From Mycobacteroides abscessus ATCC 19977 (GTDB taxonomy: Bacteria; Actinomycetota; Actinomycetes; Mycobacteriales; Mycobacteriaceae), in contig NC_010397.1 in assembly GCF_000069185.1 (NCBI RefSeq), positions 2,790,001-2,854,000 of the forward strand: a stretch of DNA of 64,000 nucleotides. The letters run 5' to 3'. Position 1 is the stretch's first letter; every line of letters begins with the position of its first letter. Below are positions 1 to 10,683 of the stretch, one piece after another. Position numbers and translations under genes: made by a program. The notes beneath the pieces were generated by a model. The model saw only the letters and a program-made list of their open reading frames with translations. It did not search any database and was not told the DNA's origin.

Positions 1-1
1 C

Positions 2-277
2 GGCGGGCCGAATGTGCAGGGCGGGGTCGCCTCCGTCAACGGCAACACCATTGTGGTGACCAACACCAACCCGAGCGCGGGGTCGGCGATACAGACCAAT
101 GTCACGGTGAACGACGACACCAAGTACGACAAACGCCAGCCCGCAGAGGCCATCGCCATCACCGCCGGCAAATGCGCTGACGCCCGGGGCACCAAGGACG
201 GCCAGGGCGTACTGCAGGCCACCAAGATCGACCTCGGTCCCGCCGTCGATGAGAGGTGCGGACCGCCACTACGGTGA
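2..277 (+). CDS. DUF5666-type exported protein, 3' fragment
   Basis: This is the C-terminal part of a gene that begins before the window. The frame is open from base 2 to a stop ending at 277, so the ATG at 14 is not a trusted start. The visible 90 or so residues carry one small beta-rich module with a 'VASVNGNTIVVT' strand, an 'NVTVNDDTKY' strand and a 'GKCADARGT' turn. The same pattern occurs in the DUF5666-like lipoprotein at 886-1656, so the two are probable paralogues flanking the GNAT gene. Two Cys are visible, one in the module and one near the C-terminus. Export and lipid anchoring cannot be judged because the N-terminus is missing. Function is unknown. Confidence 0.7.
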   Translation, partial: GGPNVQGGVASVNGNTIVVTNTNPSAGSAIQTNVTVNDDTKYDKRQPAEAIAITAGKCADARGTKDGQGVLQATKIDLGPAVDERCGPPLR

Positions 278-283
278 ATACGT

Positions 284-778
284 ATGGATATCCGCCATGC
301 GAAGCCGTCCGATCATTCGGCCATCAAAGACGCCATCCCGCAGTGGTGGTCGGGTTCACGCACCCCTGCACAGGCACGCGAGCTCAGCCTGTTGGTGCCC
401 CCGCTGTTTCTTCAGCATTTCGGCTCCACCAGTTGGGTGGCCGAAGACGGGGGCACATTGGCAGGGTTCCTGATCGGGTTTCATTCGGCAGATCACGGCG
501 ATCAGGCGTACATACATTTCGTCGGCGTCGACCCCGCACACCGCGGCCAAGGGGTGGGACGCCACCTCTACGACCTGTTTTTCACGCAGGCTCGAGATGC
601 CGGGCGCAGCGTCGTCAAAGCGATCACCTCACCACGCAACACCGCATCAATCCGGTATCACGCCGCGCTCGGATTCGTACTGCAACCGGGAGACAAGGAA
701 GTCGGAGGCGTACCGGTCCACACCGATTACGACGGACCCGGAGAGGATCGCGTCTGTTTCATCCGGCGGATCGCGTGA
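284..778 (+). CDS. GNAT-family N-acetyltransferase
   Basis: A cytosolic single-domain acetyltransferase of 164 residues, the usual GNAT length. Acetyl-CoA binding motif A is seen at residues 80-95 as 'VGVDPAHRGQGVGRHLY', with the R/Q-x-x-G-x-G pyrophosphate loop. A following helix and 'NTASIRYHAALGF' near residues 125-137 match motif B, where the Tyr and Asn often help catalysis. It starts 6 nt after the upstream gene ends. No strong Shine-Dalgarno sequence is seen, so translation may be coupled to that gene. The acceptor substrate cannot be inferred. It sits between two DUF5666-type genes with no obvious functional link. Confidence 0.85.
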   Translation: MDIRHAKPSDHSAIKDAIPQWWSGSRTPAQARELSLLVPPLFLQHFGSTSWVAEDGGTLAGFLIGFHSADHGDQAYIHFVGVDPAHRGQGVGRHLYDLFFTQARDAGRSVVKAITSPRNTASIRYHAALGFVLQPGDKEVGGVPVHTDYDGPGEDRVCFIRRIA

Positions 779-885
779 GGCGGCACGCCATGACATCCAC
801 AGCAACTTCGCACACGGGCCGGAGCCCGACCCCAGCCGCGGTAAGCACGCTGAGTTGTCCCATTCGCCGATCACGGAGAGCATCA

Positions 886-1656
886 ATGACCCCCACCCAG
901 ACACTTGCCCAACCACGATTCGCCCGCGGGGCGCTGCTGGCATTCGCCGGCCTGACAGCATTCTCGGTGGCGGCGTGCGGCACGCACGGCGACACCAATG
1001 CCGCCTCGACACGTTCATCGGCGCCCACCACATCGTCGTCGGCCCCCCACGGCGAGCACAACGAGAAGGGCCACGTCAGCGGCCTCATCGTGTCGGTGTC
1101 GGGTAACAGCGTCGAAGTGACCAAGCAGAACGGCAACGCGACCGTCAGCTTCGGTCAATCGACGAAAGTCTCCGAGATCTTCGCGGCGCAGCTATCGGAT
1201 GTCACGGCGGGCAGCTGCATCGCCGCTATGACACCACCGGACTCCAACCCGCCAACCGCCCGTCGCGTCATGATGTGGCCGTCCGCGGACGGTAGTTGTG
1301 TGCGCGAACATCCGAAGGAACAGCAGTCCACCTCTCCCGCCCCGACGTCCGGCAAGCGCCCCGAGCATGAGGGCATTCGCGGCACCGTGGCCTCGGTCAG
1401 TGGAAACGCCATCACGGTGACCGGTACGGATCCGAACGGCACAGCCACCGGCCCCACCACCGTGACCGTCAACAACGACACAACGTATGCCAAACGGGCC
1501 CCGGTGGATCAAAATGCGATCGCCACGGGCAAGTGCATGGCCGCGCACGGCACCGACGACGCGTCCGGAAACCTGCAAGCCACGTCGATCACGCTGCGTG
1601 CGGCGCGGGACGGCTCATGCGATGGCGGCGGCCACGAAGGCCATCACCAGCGCTAG
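886..1656 (+). CDS. Exported lipoprotein with two DUF5666-like modules
   Basis: A 256-residue predicted lipoprotein. The ATG at 886 follows a 'GGAGAG' ribosome site. The N-terminus has a hydrophobic stretch ending in a lipobox around 'SVAAC', so the mature protein would be lipidated at that Cys. After a Ser/Thr-rich linker come two related modules, 'GHVSGLIVSVSGNSVEVT' near residue 61 and 'GIRGTVASVSGNAITVTG' near residue 162, each followed by a Cys-containing turn, then a His-rich tail. The second module resembles the partial gene at 2-277, indicating paralogy as well as internal duplication. The stop overlaps the convergent sufT stop over four bases (1653-1656). Family function is poorly defined; a cell-envelope role is inferred only from the anchor. 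Confidence 0.75.
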   Translation: MTPTQTLAQPRFARGALLAFAGLTAFSVAACGTHGDTNAASTRSSAPTTSSSAPHGEHNEKGHVSGLIVSVSGNSVEVTKQNGNATVSFGQSTKVSEIFAAQLSDVTAGSCIAAMTPPDSNPPTARRVMMWPSADGSCVREHPKEQQSTSPAPTSGKRPEHEGIRGTVASVSGNAITVTGTDPNGTATGPTTVTVNNDTTYAKRAPVDQNAIATGKCMAAHGTDDASGNLQATSITLRAARDGSCDGGGHEGHHQR

Positions 1657-1997
1657 ACGGTGAAGCCGAGGGCCCGGAGCTGCTCCCGACCATCGTCGGT
1701 GATCTTGTCCGGGCCCCACGGCGGCACCCAGACCCAGTTGATCTTGATCTCTTTGACAAGTCCCGCGCCGACGAGGGCGTTACGCGACTGGTCCTCGATC
1801 ACATCGGTGAGCGGACATGCCGCCGACGTGAGGGTCATGTCGATGACCGCGACCTTGCCGCTCTCGCTCTCCTCGACATTCAGCCCGTACACCAGGCCCA
1901 GATCGACCACGTTGATACCGAGCTCTGGGTCGACGACATCGCGCATCGCCTCCTCGACATCTTCGAGAAGCTTTACTTCCTCTGATACCTCGGTCAT
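1653..1997 (-). CDS. sufT: SufT, MIP18/DUF59-family Fe-S cluster assembly protein
   Basis: A 114-residue DUF59 protein, last gene of the suf operon. Family members help mature or carry Fe-S clusters. The conserved 'DPELGINVVDLGLVYG' block lies at residues 23-38. The single Cys of the 'TSAACPLTD' motif is at residue 61 and is the family's essential residue. The C-terminus 'VWVPPWGPDKI' is also typical. The ATG at 1997 overlaps the sufU stop as ATGA, arguing for translational coupling and against the longer in-frame extension upstream. The gene ends convergently on the lipoprotein gene, with the two stops interlocked. Confidence 0.9.
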   Translation of the reverse strand: MTEVSEEVKLLEDVEEAMRDVVDPELGINVVDLGLVYGLNVEESESGKVAVIDMTLTSAACPLTDVIEDQSRNALVGAGLVKEIKINWVWVPPWGPDKITDDGREQLRALGFTV

Positions 1998-2445
1998 CGC
2001 TTCACCTCGTGATGTTCTATTGCCTGTACCAACGCATCCTTGAACGCCATCCATCCTAGGAGCGCGCACTTGACGCGGGCCGGATAGCGCGAAACACCGG
2101 CGAAGGCAATGCCATCGCCGATGACGTCCTCGTCGCCGTCGATGGTCCCGCGCGACGAGATCATCTCGTTGAATGAGGCCACCGTTTTCAGTGCCTCGTC
2201 CACTGTCAACCCGATCACCTGATCGGTCAGCACCGACGTGGCGGCCTGGCTGATCGAGCAACCCTGACCGTCATAGGACACGTCGGCGATCTTGTTGTCC
2301 TGCACAAAGACCCGCAGCGTCACCTCGTCGCCGCAGGTGGGATTCACATGGTGTACCTCGGCCGCGAACGGCTCACGCAGCCCGCGATGGTGCGGATGCT
2401 TGTAGTGATCCAGGATGACTTCCTGGTACATCTGCTCCAGACGCA

Positions 2446-2446
<1 letters not shown>
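1994..2446 (-). CDS. sufU: SufU, Zn-dependent sulfur acceptor / Fe-S assembly protein
   Basis: A 150-residue SufU/IscU-type protein. In Gram-positive and actinobacterial SUF systems SufU takes persulfide sulfur from SufS and passes it to the SufBCD scaffold. Three conserved Cys are visible: Cys38 in 'NPTCGD', Cys63 in 'GQGCSIS' and Cys127 in 'RVKCALLGW'. Asp40 follows the first and completes the usual zinc site. The start ATG overlaps the sufS stop by one base (TAATG), and its own stop overlaps sufT, so the genes are tightly coupled. The long in-frame extension upstream lies inside sufS and is a shadow. Confidence 0.93.
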
Positions 2447-4457
<2,011 letters not shown>

Positions 4458-4484
4458 GAGTTGCTTTCTATCTACGAGTTCGAC

Positions 4485-5681
4485 TTAGTTCGCGTTCGCT
4501 TGCAGTTCTTGTTCGATGGCCTCGGTGAGGCGGTCTCGCACCGACTCGATCCCGATGCGGCCGATGATGTCCTGGAAGAAGCCACGCACCACCAGGCGGC
4601 GGGCGTCTTCTTCGGGAATTCCGCGCGAGCGCAGGTAGAACAGCTGCTCGTCATCGAATCGGCCGGTGGCACTGGCATGTCCGGCCCCGGCGATCTCCCC
4701 GGTCTCAATCTCCAGGTTAGGCACCGAGTCCGCCCGCGCCCCGTCGGTGAGGATCAGGTTGCGGTTCAGCTCAAAGGTGTCGGTTCCGGTGGCCTCGGCG
4801 CGGATGAGCACGTCGCCGATCCAGACGGTGTGCGCGTCGGGCTTATCCGAGGACGGATCTCCCTGTAGGGCTCCCTTGTACACAACATTCGACTTGCAGT
4901 TCGGCTGGGCATGGTCGACCAGGAGCCGGTGCTCGAAGAACTGCCCCTCATCCGCGTAGTACAAGCCCAGCAGTTCGGCATCGCCGCCCGGCGCACCGAA
5001 ACGGACGGTGCCCGTCAGCCTCACCACATCTCCCCCCAAGGTGACCGCGATATGCCGAAGCACGGCGTCCTTGCCGAGTTTGGCGTGGTGGGTTGTCACG
5101 TGGACGGCGTCGTCGGCCCAGTCGGCAATGGAGACCACCGTCAGGCGCGCGGCGTCGTCCAATACAAACTCGACATTCTCGGCGTACGTTCCGCTGCCGC
5201 GATAGTCGATCACCACGGCCGACTCGGACAATGCACCGGCGCGAACCTGCGTGTGGCCGTACGCGACCTGCCCCTGGCCGGGCCCGCTGAGGCTGATTTC
5301 GATCGGGTCGGCGACGACTTGCTGCTTGCCGACAGAAACCACGGTCGCCGTCGAGAACGACGAATACGCCTGTGCCGCGACACGATCCGACGGGATACCG
5401 CCCTGGCCCAACCTGTCATCGGAGCGCTCGACGGTTTCGACCGTCACACCGCCGGACGCGTTCACGGCCACGGGAGCCGCCGCCGTCGCCACCGCGGTCC
5501 CGTCGTGCAGGCCGCGCAGGCGCCGCAGCGGGGTGAACCGCCACAACTCGTCGCGACCGCCGGGCACCTCGAAGGCGTCGACATCGTACGAGCTGAACAG
5601 CTCGCCCTTGTTGATGCCCGTACCCTCTACGGCCCCAGCGAGATTCGATCCACCCGGGGTGGAATCAGTGAGATTCGACAT
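4485..5681 (-). CDS. sufD: SufD, Fe-S scaffold subunit
   Basis: A 398-residue SufB/SufD-family beta-helix protein, partner of SufB in the SufBC2D scaffold. The C-terminal family core is clear: 'SVPNLEIETGEIAGAGHAS' followed by 'FYLRSRGIPEEDARRLVVRG', the region that contacts SufC. The N-terminal third is less conserved, as usual for SufD. ATG 5681 begins three bases after the sufB stop, so the two scaffold genes are coupled. The order B-D-C-S-U-T is the standard actinobacterial one. Confidence 0.94.
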   Translation of the reverse strand: MSNLTDSTPGGSNLAGAVEGTGINKGELFSSYDVDAFEVPGGRDELWRFTPLRRLRGLHDGTAVATAAAPVAVNASGGVTVETVERSDDRLGQGGIPSDRVAAQAYSSFSTATVVSVGKQQVVADPIEISLSGPGQGQVAYGHTQVRAGALSESAVVIDYRGSGTYAENVEFVLDDAARLTVVSIADWADDAVHVTTHHAKLGKDAVLRHIAVTLGGDVVRLTGTVRFGAPGGDAELLGLYYADEGQFFEHRLLVDHAQPNCKSNVVYKGALQGDPSSDKPDAHTVWIGDVLIRAEATGTDTFELNRNLILTDGARADSVPNLEIETGEIAGAGHASATGRFDDEQLFYLRSRGIPEEDARRLVVRGFFQDIIGRIGIESVRDRLTEAIEQELQANAN

Positions 5682-5684
5682 GCG

Positions 5685-7112
5685 TTAACCGACCGCGCCT
5701 TCCATTTGCAGCTCGATGAGGCGGTTGAGCTCGAGCGCGTACTCCATGGGCAATTCCTTGGCGATGGGTTCGACGAACCCGCGCACCACCATGGCCATCG
5801 CCTCATCCTCGGTAAGGCCGCGGCTCATCAGGTAGAACAGCTGATCCTCGCTGACCTTGGACACCGTGGCCTCATGGCCCATCGTGACGTCGTCCTCGCG
5901 GATGTCGACGTAGGGGTAGGTGTCGCTGCGGCTGATCGTGTCAACAAGCAACGCATCGCATTTCACCGATGAGTGCGAACCGTGCGCACCCTTGTTGACC
6001 TGCACCAGACCCCGGTACGAGGCACGTCCGCCGCCGCGAGCCACCGACTTGGACACGATCGTGGAGGACGTCTTCGGAGCCAGATGCAGCATCTTGGCGC
6101 CGGTGTCCTGATGCTGCCCCTCGCCGGCGAATGCCACCGAAAGCACCTCGCCCTTGGCGTGCTCACCGGTCATCCAGACCGCCGGATACTTCATGGTGAC
6201 CTTGGACCCGATGTTGCCGTCGATCCACTCCATGGTGGCCCCGGCCTCGGCACGGGCGCGCTTGGTCACCAGGTTGTAGACGTTGTTCGACCAGTTCTGG
6301 ATCGTCGTGTACCGGACGCGCGCATTCGGCTTCACGATGATCTCCACGACGGCCGAGTGCAGCGAATCCGACTTGTAGATCGGCGCAGTACATCCCTCGA
6401 CGTAGTGCACGTAGGAACCCTCGTCGGCGATGATGAGCGTCCGCTCGAACTGGCCCATGTTCTCGGTGTTGATCCGGAAGTAGGCCTGCAGCGGGATGTC
6501 GACATGCACACCCGGCGGCACGTAGATGAACGAGCCGCCCGACCACACCGCGGTATTGAGCGCGGAAAACTTGTTGTCGCCGGCGGGGATCACGCTGCCG
6601 AAGTACTCCTTGAAGATCTCCGGATGCTCACGCAGACCCGAGTCGGTGTCCAGAAAGATGACACCCTGCGATTCGAGGTCCTCACGGATCTGGTGGTAGA
6701 CGACCTCGGACTCGTACTGGGCTGCGACACCGGCTACCAGCCGCTGCTTCTCGGCCTCCGGGATACCCAACCGGTCATAGGTGTTCCTGATGTCCTCGGG
6801 CAGATCGTCCCAGGACGCCGCCTGCTTCTCCGTCGAACGCACGAAGTACTTGATGTTGTCGAAATCGATGCCATCGAGGTTGGACCCCCAGTTCGGCATG
6901 GGCTTCTTGTCGAAAGTACGCAACGCCTTCAGGCGGATGTCCAGCATCCACTCGGGTTCGTTCTTCTTTCCCGAGATATCGCGGACCACGGCCTCGGAAA
7001 GCCCGCGCTGAGCGCTTGCCCCCGCGACGTCGGAGTCCGACCAGCCATAGCCGTAATTGCCCAGCGACGCAATGGTTTCGTCCTGGGTCAAGACCTCACG
7101 TTCGAGGGTCAT
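5685..7112 (-). CDS. sufB: SufB, Fe-S scaffold subunit, intein-free
   Basis: A 475-residue SufB, the main Fe-S scaffold subunit. Recognised by '[20 protein letters not shown]' near the middle, '[14 protein letters not shown]'-type sequence after it, and the C-terminal '[19 protein letters not shown]' block. The reading frame is continuous and of ordinary length. The orthologue in M. tuberculosis carries an in-frame intein; no insertion is present here. It starts at 7112, 57 nt downstream of the sufR stop, so the six suf genes are probably co-transcribed with the regulator. Confidence 0.95.
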   Translation of the reverse strand: MTLEREVLTQDETIASLGNYGYGWSDSDVAGASAQRGLSEAVVRDISGKKNEPEWMLDIRLKALRTFDKKPMPNWGSNLDGIDFDNIKYFVRSTEKQAASWDDLPEDIRNTYDRLGIPEAEKQRLVAGVAAQYESEVVYHQIREDLESQGVIFLDTDSGLREHPEIFKEYFGSVIPAGDNKFSALNTAVWSGGSFIYVPPGVHVDIPLQAYFRINTENMGQFERTLIIADEGSYVHYVEGCTAPIYKSDSLHSAVVEIIVKPNARVRYTTIQNWSNNVYNLVTKRARAEAGATMEWIDGNIGSKVTMKYPAVWMTGEHAKGEVLSVAFAGEGQHQDTGAKMLHLAPKTSSTIVSKSVARGGGRASYRGLVQVNKGAHGSHSSVKCDALLVDTISRSDTYPYVDIREDDVTMGHEATVSKVSEDQLFYLMSRGLTEDEAMAMVVRGFVEPIAKELPMEYALELNRLIELQMEGAVG

Positions 7113-7169
7113 CGTGACTCCTTCTACTCGTTTGACATCCGGCGCGGGCTGGGCACCGGGACTGGGCTG

Positions 7170-7907
7170 TTAGGCAGGCGGTGACGTCTGCATCGGCACA
7201 TGGGTGGTGCAGGCGCAGTCGCCGTTGGCAATGGTCGCCAAACGCTGTACATGTGTTCCCAACACCGCGGCGAAGGCCTGCTGTTCCGCCTCGCACAATT
7301 CCGGGAATTCCGCGGCGACATGCGACACCGGGCAGTGATGCTGACAGATCTGCACCCCTTGCAGAAATCCACCGGACCCACCCACCTTCTGGGTGGAGGC
7401 GGCATACCCCGCGCGGGTGAGCGCGTCGGCCACCTGGCCGACAGCCGCCGGGAGGTCGTCCTGAGGCGCTCCGATCGTCAGATCCCCCAGGATCGTGTCG
7501 ATGCGGCGCCGCGCGAATGTGCGCACCGCCTCGTCACCGCCAATTTCACGCAGCTGGCGCATGGCCGCCGAAGCCAGATCGTCGTAGGCGTGGTTCAGCT
7601 TGGCGCGGCCATCGGCCGTGAGCTGAAACCGCTTGGCCGGACGACCCCGGCCGTGATGCTGCCAGGCCGCAGCGGGATGTGCGACGGCGTCACCGGCGTC
7701 GATGAGCGCATCCAAGTGCCGACGCACGCCCGCGGCCGACAGGCCGAGCCGTTCGCCGATCTCACCTGCGGTGATGGGCCCCGATTCGAGGAGCAGGCGA
7801 ACCACCGCCGCCCGGGTCTGCCCCTCGGTGGATGCGGCCGGAGCAGCGTTCAGCGACGGCGCTGCCGTGGCGGCAGTCCCTGCTGACGTACCCGGACCGA
7901 ATTTCAC
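7170..7907 (-). CDS. sufR: SufR, Fe-S-sensing transcriptional repressor of the suf operon
   Basis: A winged-helix regulator followed by a cluster-binding region. With a GTG start at 7907 it is 245 residues. The N-terminal helix-turn-helix spans about residues 44-66 ('ITAGEIGERLGLSAAGVRRH'). Five Cys occur near the C-terminus: 188 and 192 ('CQHHC'), 205, and 231/233 ('CAC'). SufR-type regulators coordinate a [4Fe-4S] cluster with such Cys and derepress suf when it is lost. An in-frame TTG at 7925 would add six residues. GTG 7907 is preferred because it lies inside the operator dyad with a '-10-like' CACACT six bases upstream, as expected for an autoregulated leaderless mRNA. It is first in the suf operon and divergent from mptB. 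Confidence 0.85.
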   Translation of the reverse strand: MKFGPGTSAGTAATAAPSLNAAPAASTEGQTRAAVVRLLLESGPITAGEIGERLGLSAAGVRRHLDALIDAGDAVAHPAAAWQHHGRGRPAKRFQLTADGRAKLNHAYDDLASAAMRQLREIGGDEAVRTFARRRIDTILGDLTIGAPQDDLPAAVGQVADALTRAGYAASTQKVGGSGGFLQGVQICQHHCPVSHVAAEFPELCEAEQQAFAAVLGTHVQRLATIANGDCACTTHVPMQTSPPA

Positions 7908-7918
7908 AACACCAGTGT
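7904..7918 (-). promoter_or_regulatory. SufR-type operator over the sufR start codon
   Basis: On the minus strand the bases read ACACT-GGTGT-TGTGA. This matches the ACACT-N5-TGTGA inverted repeat described, from memory, for the M. tuberculosis SufR homologue. The dyad contains the proposed GTG start (7907-7905), and its left arm overlaps a poor -10 hexamer (CACACT, 7919-7914). Binding here would block both transcription and initiation. Promoter overlap is inferred; the dyad itself is seen directly. Confidence 0.7.
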
Positions 7919-8027
7919 GACGCAATTCGGAATGCCACGTCTAGCAAGGGTTACCTATGTTGAGCGGCAGCCCACCGGGTGGACAGGCCCGTCCGACTGG
8001 TTCCGCGGCGCGAGCATGGCGGGCCGA

Positions 8028-8033
8028 TACGCT
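8028..8033 (+). promoter_or_regulatory. -10 hexamer for leaderless mptB
   Basis: TACGCT fits the mycobacterial TAnnnT -10 consensus and lies six bases before GTG 8040. The spacing places transcription start at or next to the start codon. Confidence 0.45.
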
Positions 8034-8039
8034 GCTGGT

Positions 8040-9842
8040 GTGTCGGTACGTGGGCAATGGCTGAGCTCGTCGCTCTCGCATCTGCATGACGATGAGCGCT
8101 CGTCGGCTCCACTCAATGAGCACGAACTCACCGCCATGAACCGGACGCGTTTGTTCGGCGCCACCGGAACCGCCCTGATGGCGATCGGAGCGCTCGGAGC
8201 CGGCGCCCGCCCGGTGATCCAGGACCCGATCTTCGGGGTTCGGCTACTCAATCTGCCGTCGCGAATCCAGACGGTGTCCCTGACCATGACAACCACCGGC
8301 GCGGTGATGATGACGCTCGCCTGGTTGATGTTGGGCCGCTTCGCGATCGGCAGCCTGCGCAACAAAGGTCCGGACGGTCGCCCGGATGGGCCCAGAGGTC
8401 CGGTGCGCAGGATGTCCCGGGGCCAGCTGGACCGGACCCTGCTGCTGTGGCTCCTGCCGCTGCTCGTCGCGCCGCCGATGTACTCCAAGGACGTCTACTC
8501 GTATCTGGCACAAAGCCAGATAGCGCGACTCGGCAAGGATCCGTACACCGAGGGCCCGGCAGCCGCCCTCGGGCTGGACCACGTGTTCACGCTCTCGGTG
8601 CCGAGTCTGTGGCGAGAAACACCTGCCCCGTATGGTCCGCTGTTCCTGTGGATCGGTAAGGGCATCTCGTGGCTTACCGGCGATGACATCGTCGCCGGGG
8701 CGCTCTGCCATCGGCTGGTCGAACTTCTCGGCGTGCTGCTGATCATCTGGGCCACGCCGCGCCTGGCCCAGCGCTGCGGCGTGGCGGAGGTCAGCGCGCT
8801 CTGGCTCGGAGCCGCCAATCCGCTGCTCCTGATGCACCTGATCGCCGGAATTCACAACGAGGCCCTCATGCTGGGCCTGATGCTGGCCGGCACCGAACTG
8901 GCCATGCGGGGTGTTGATTCCACCCATTCACTCGCCGGCGTACGACACTGGCCGCGCAGCCACGCTCAGTGGGCCAGCTGGGCACCTCTCGGGAACCTGC
9001 TGGCCGGAACGCTGCTGATCACCGCATCATCACAGGTCAAGCTGCCCTCCCTGTTGGCGCTGGGCTTCGTCGGGATGGCGCTGGCGCGCAGGTGGGGCGG
9101 CGGGGTTCGCGGCCTGTTCCAGGCCGGGACACTGTTGGGCGCTGTCACCGGAGCGTGCACGGTGCTCATCGGATGGGCCAGCGGGCTCGGGTTCGGGTGG
9201 ATTTACACACTGGGTACGGCCAACGCGGTACGCAGCTGGATGTCGCCGCCCACGCTCGTCGCGCTGGGTACCGGACAAGTCGGCATCCTGCTCGGCCTGG
9301 GTGATCACACGACCGCCATCCTGTCGCTCACCCGCGGCATCGGCATCGGCATCATCGCGATCGCGGTGTCCTGGCTACTGTTCGCCGTGCTGCGTGGGCG
9401 CCTGCATCCCGTGGGCGGGCTGGGCGTAGCCCTGGGCATCACCGTCCTGCTTTTCCCGGTCGTGCAGCCCTGGTACCTGTTATGGGCGATCATCCCGCTG
9501 GCTGCCTGGGCCACCCGCCCCGCCTTCCGCGGCACCGCGATCGGGATAACGCTGCTCGTGGGCATTTTCGGGCCCACCGCCAACGGCGACAGGTTCGCCC
9601 TGTTCCAGATCATCGACGCCACTGCGGCGAGCGCCATCATCGCCCTGCTGCTGATCGCTATCACGCACGACTATCTGCCGTGGCGTCGGCTGCCTAACGG
9701 TCACCAAGAGGCGCCGCTTACGCTGACTGACCGTGACGCAACCATCGACCAGGACAGCACCACCAGTGCGGATGCGGTCGGTGACCAAGCGATACGGGAC
9801 GGCCGCGGCTCCGATCACAGCGTTGGACAGCCTGGACCTTGA
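8040..9842 (+). CDS. mptB: MptB-like alpha-(1->6)-mannosyltransferase, integral membrane GT-C enzyme
   Basis: A 600-residue polytopic membrane protein matching the Rv1459c/MptB family, which uses polyprenyl-phosphate mannose to build the alpha-1,6-mannan core of lipomannan and lipoarabinomannan. Many membrane segments are visible. The first external loop has the GT-C acidic motif region 'PMYSKDVYSYLAQSQIA', and 'AANPLLLMHLIAGIHNEALM' is a conserved family stretch. GTG 8040 is chosen because the protein then begins like the M. tuberculosis homologue and a -10 hexamer lies just upstream. The frame is open further upstream to 7917. The last 110 bases overlap the ABC ATPase gene in another frame, giving a hydrophilic tail that may not be conserved. 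Confidence 0.85.
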   Translation: MSVRGQWLSSSLSHLHDDERSSAPLNEHELTAMNRTRLFGATGTALMAIGALGAGARPVIQDPIFGVRLLNLPSRIQTVSLTMTTTGAVMMTLAWLMLGRFAIGSLRNKGPDGRPDGPRGPVRRMSRGQLDRTLLLWLLPLLVAPPMYSKDVYSYLAQSQIARLGKDPYTEGPAAALGLDHVFTLSVPSLWRETPAPYGPLFLWIGKGISWLTGDDIVAGALCHRLVELLGVLLIIWATPRLAQRCGVAEVSALWLGAANPLLLMHLIAGIHNEALMLGLMLAGTELAMRGVDSTHSLAGVRHWPRSHAQWASWAPLGNLLAGTLLITASSQVKLPSLLALGFVGMALARRWGGGVRGLFQAGTLLGAVTGACTVLIGWASGLGFGWIYTLGTANAVRSWMSPPTLVALGTGQVGILLGLGDHTTAILSLTRGIGIGIIAIAVSWLLFAVLRGRLHPVGGLGVALGITVLLFPVVQPWYLLWAIIPLAAWATRPAFRGTAIGITLLVGIFGPTANGDRFALFQIIDATAASAIIALLLIAITHDYLPWRRLPNGHQEAPLTLTDRDATIDQDSTTSADAVGDQAIRDGRGSDHSVGQPGP

Positions 9843-10683
9843 GGTCCACGCGGCGCAGGTCTTCGCCTTGCTCGGCCCCAACGGCGCGGGAAAAACCACG
9901 ACCGTCGAACTATGCGAAGGCTTTCTGCATCCCGATGAGGGCACCGTCGAGGTACTCGGCATGGACCCGGTCGCGAAGAACTCCGCCGTACGCTCGCGCA
10001 TCGGGGTCATGCTGCAAGGCGGCGGCGCCTACCCCACCGCACGCGCCAGCGAGATGCTTGGACTGGTGGCCTCGTACTCCGCGAATCCCCTTGACCCACA
10101 ATGGTTATTGGACACACTGGGCCTTACGGATGCCGCCCGCACCCCGTACCGGCGGCTGTCGGGCGGGCAGCAACAGCGCCTCGCGCTGGCGTGCGCGCTC
10201 GTAGGCCGGCCAGAGCTGGTTTTTCTCGACGAGCCGACCGCCGGCATGGACGCGCACGCGCGGCTGGTGGTGTGGGAGCTGATCGACTGCCTGCGCCGGG
10301 ACGGCGTCTCGGTGGTGCTGACCACGCACCACATGAAGGAGGCCGAGGAGCTGGCCGACCAGTTGATGATCATCGATCATGGTTCGGTGGTGGCCGCAGG
10401 TACGCCCTCGGAGCTGATGCAGTCCGGCGCCGAAAACCAGCTGCGCTTTGCCGCCCCTCCACGTCTGGACCTGACCCTGCTCACGTCTGCCCTGCCGGAG
10501 GGCTACAAGGCCACCGAGGTGACGCCGGGCGAGTACCGCGTCGAGGGCGTTGTCGACCCACAAGTGCTGGCCACGGTCACGGCGTGGTGCGCGCGGATGG
10601 ACGTCTTGACCACCGACCTGCGCGTGGAGAAGCGCAGTCTTGAGGACGTCTTTCTCGATCTGACCGGCAGGGAATTGCGATGA
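9733..10683 (+). CDS. ABC-2 exporter ATP-binding protein (Rv1458c-like)
   Basis: A 316-residue ABC ATPase for an export system of the daunorubicin/ABC-2 type. The A-loop is 'VTKRYG' near residue 20. Walker A is 'GPNGAGKTT', the signature 'LSGGQQQRLALA', Walker B 'LVFLDEPTAGMD' and the H-loop 'LTTHHMKEAEELAD'. The C-terminal 80 residues are a DrrA-like accessory region. The assigned GTG 9733 lies inside the mptB frame; a start later than the ATG at 9772 would remove the A-loop, so overlap with mptB is unavoidable. Its stop overlaps the permease ATG (ATGA), showing it works with that partner. The exported substrate is unknown. Confidence 0.88.
   Translation: MTQPSTRTAPPVRMRSVTKRYGTAAAPITALDSLDLEVHAAQVFALLGPNGAGKTTTVELCEGFLHPDEGTVEVLGMDPVAKNSAVRSRIGVMLQGGGAYPTARASEMLGLVASYSANPLDPQWLLDTLGLTDAARTPYRRLSGGQQQRLALACALVGRPELVFLDEPTAGMDAHARLVVWELIDCLRRDGVSVVLTTHHMKEAEELADQLMIIDHGSVVAAGTPSELMQSGAENQLRFAAPPRLDLTLLTSALPEGYKATEVTPGEYRVEGVVDPQVLATVTAWCARMDVLTTDLRVEKRSLEDVFLDLTGRELR

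Noticed and set aside
4911..7184. Long plus-strand frames opposite sufD and sufB
   Set aside because: They mirror the codon structure of strongly supported suf genes and show no family resemblance.
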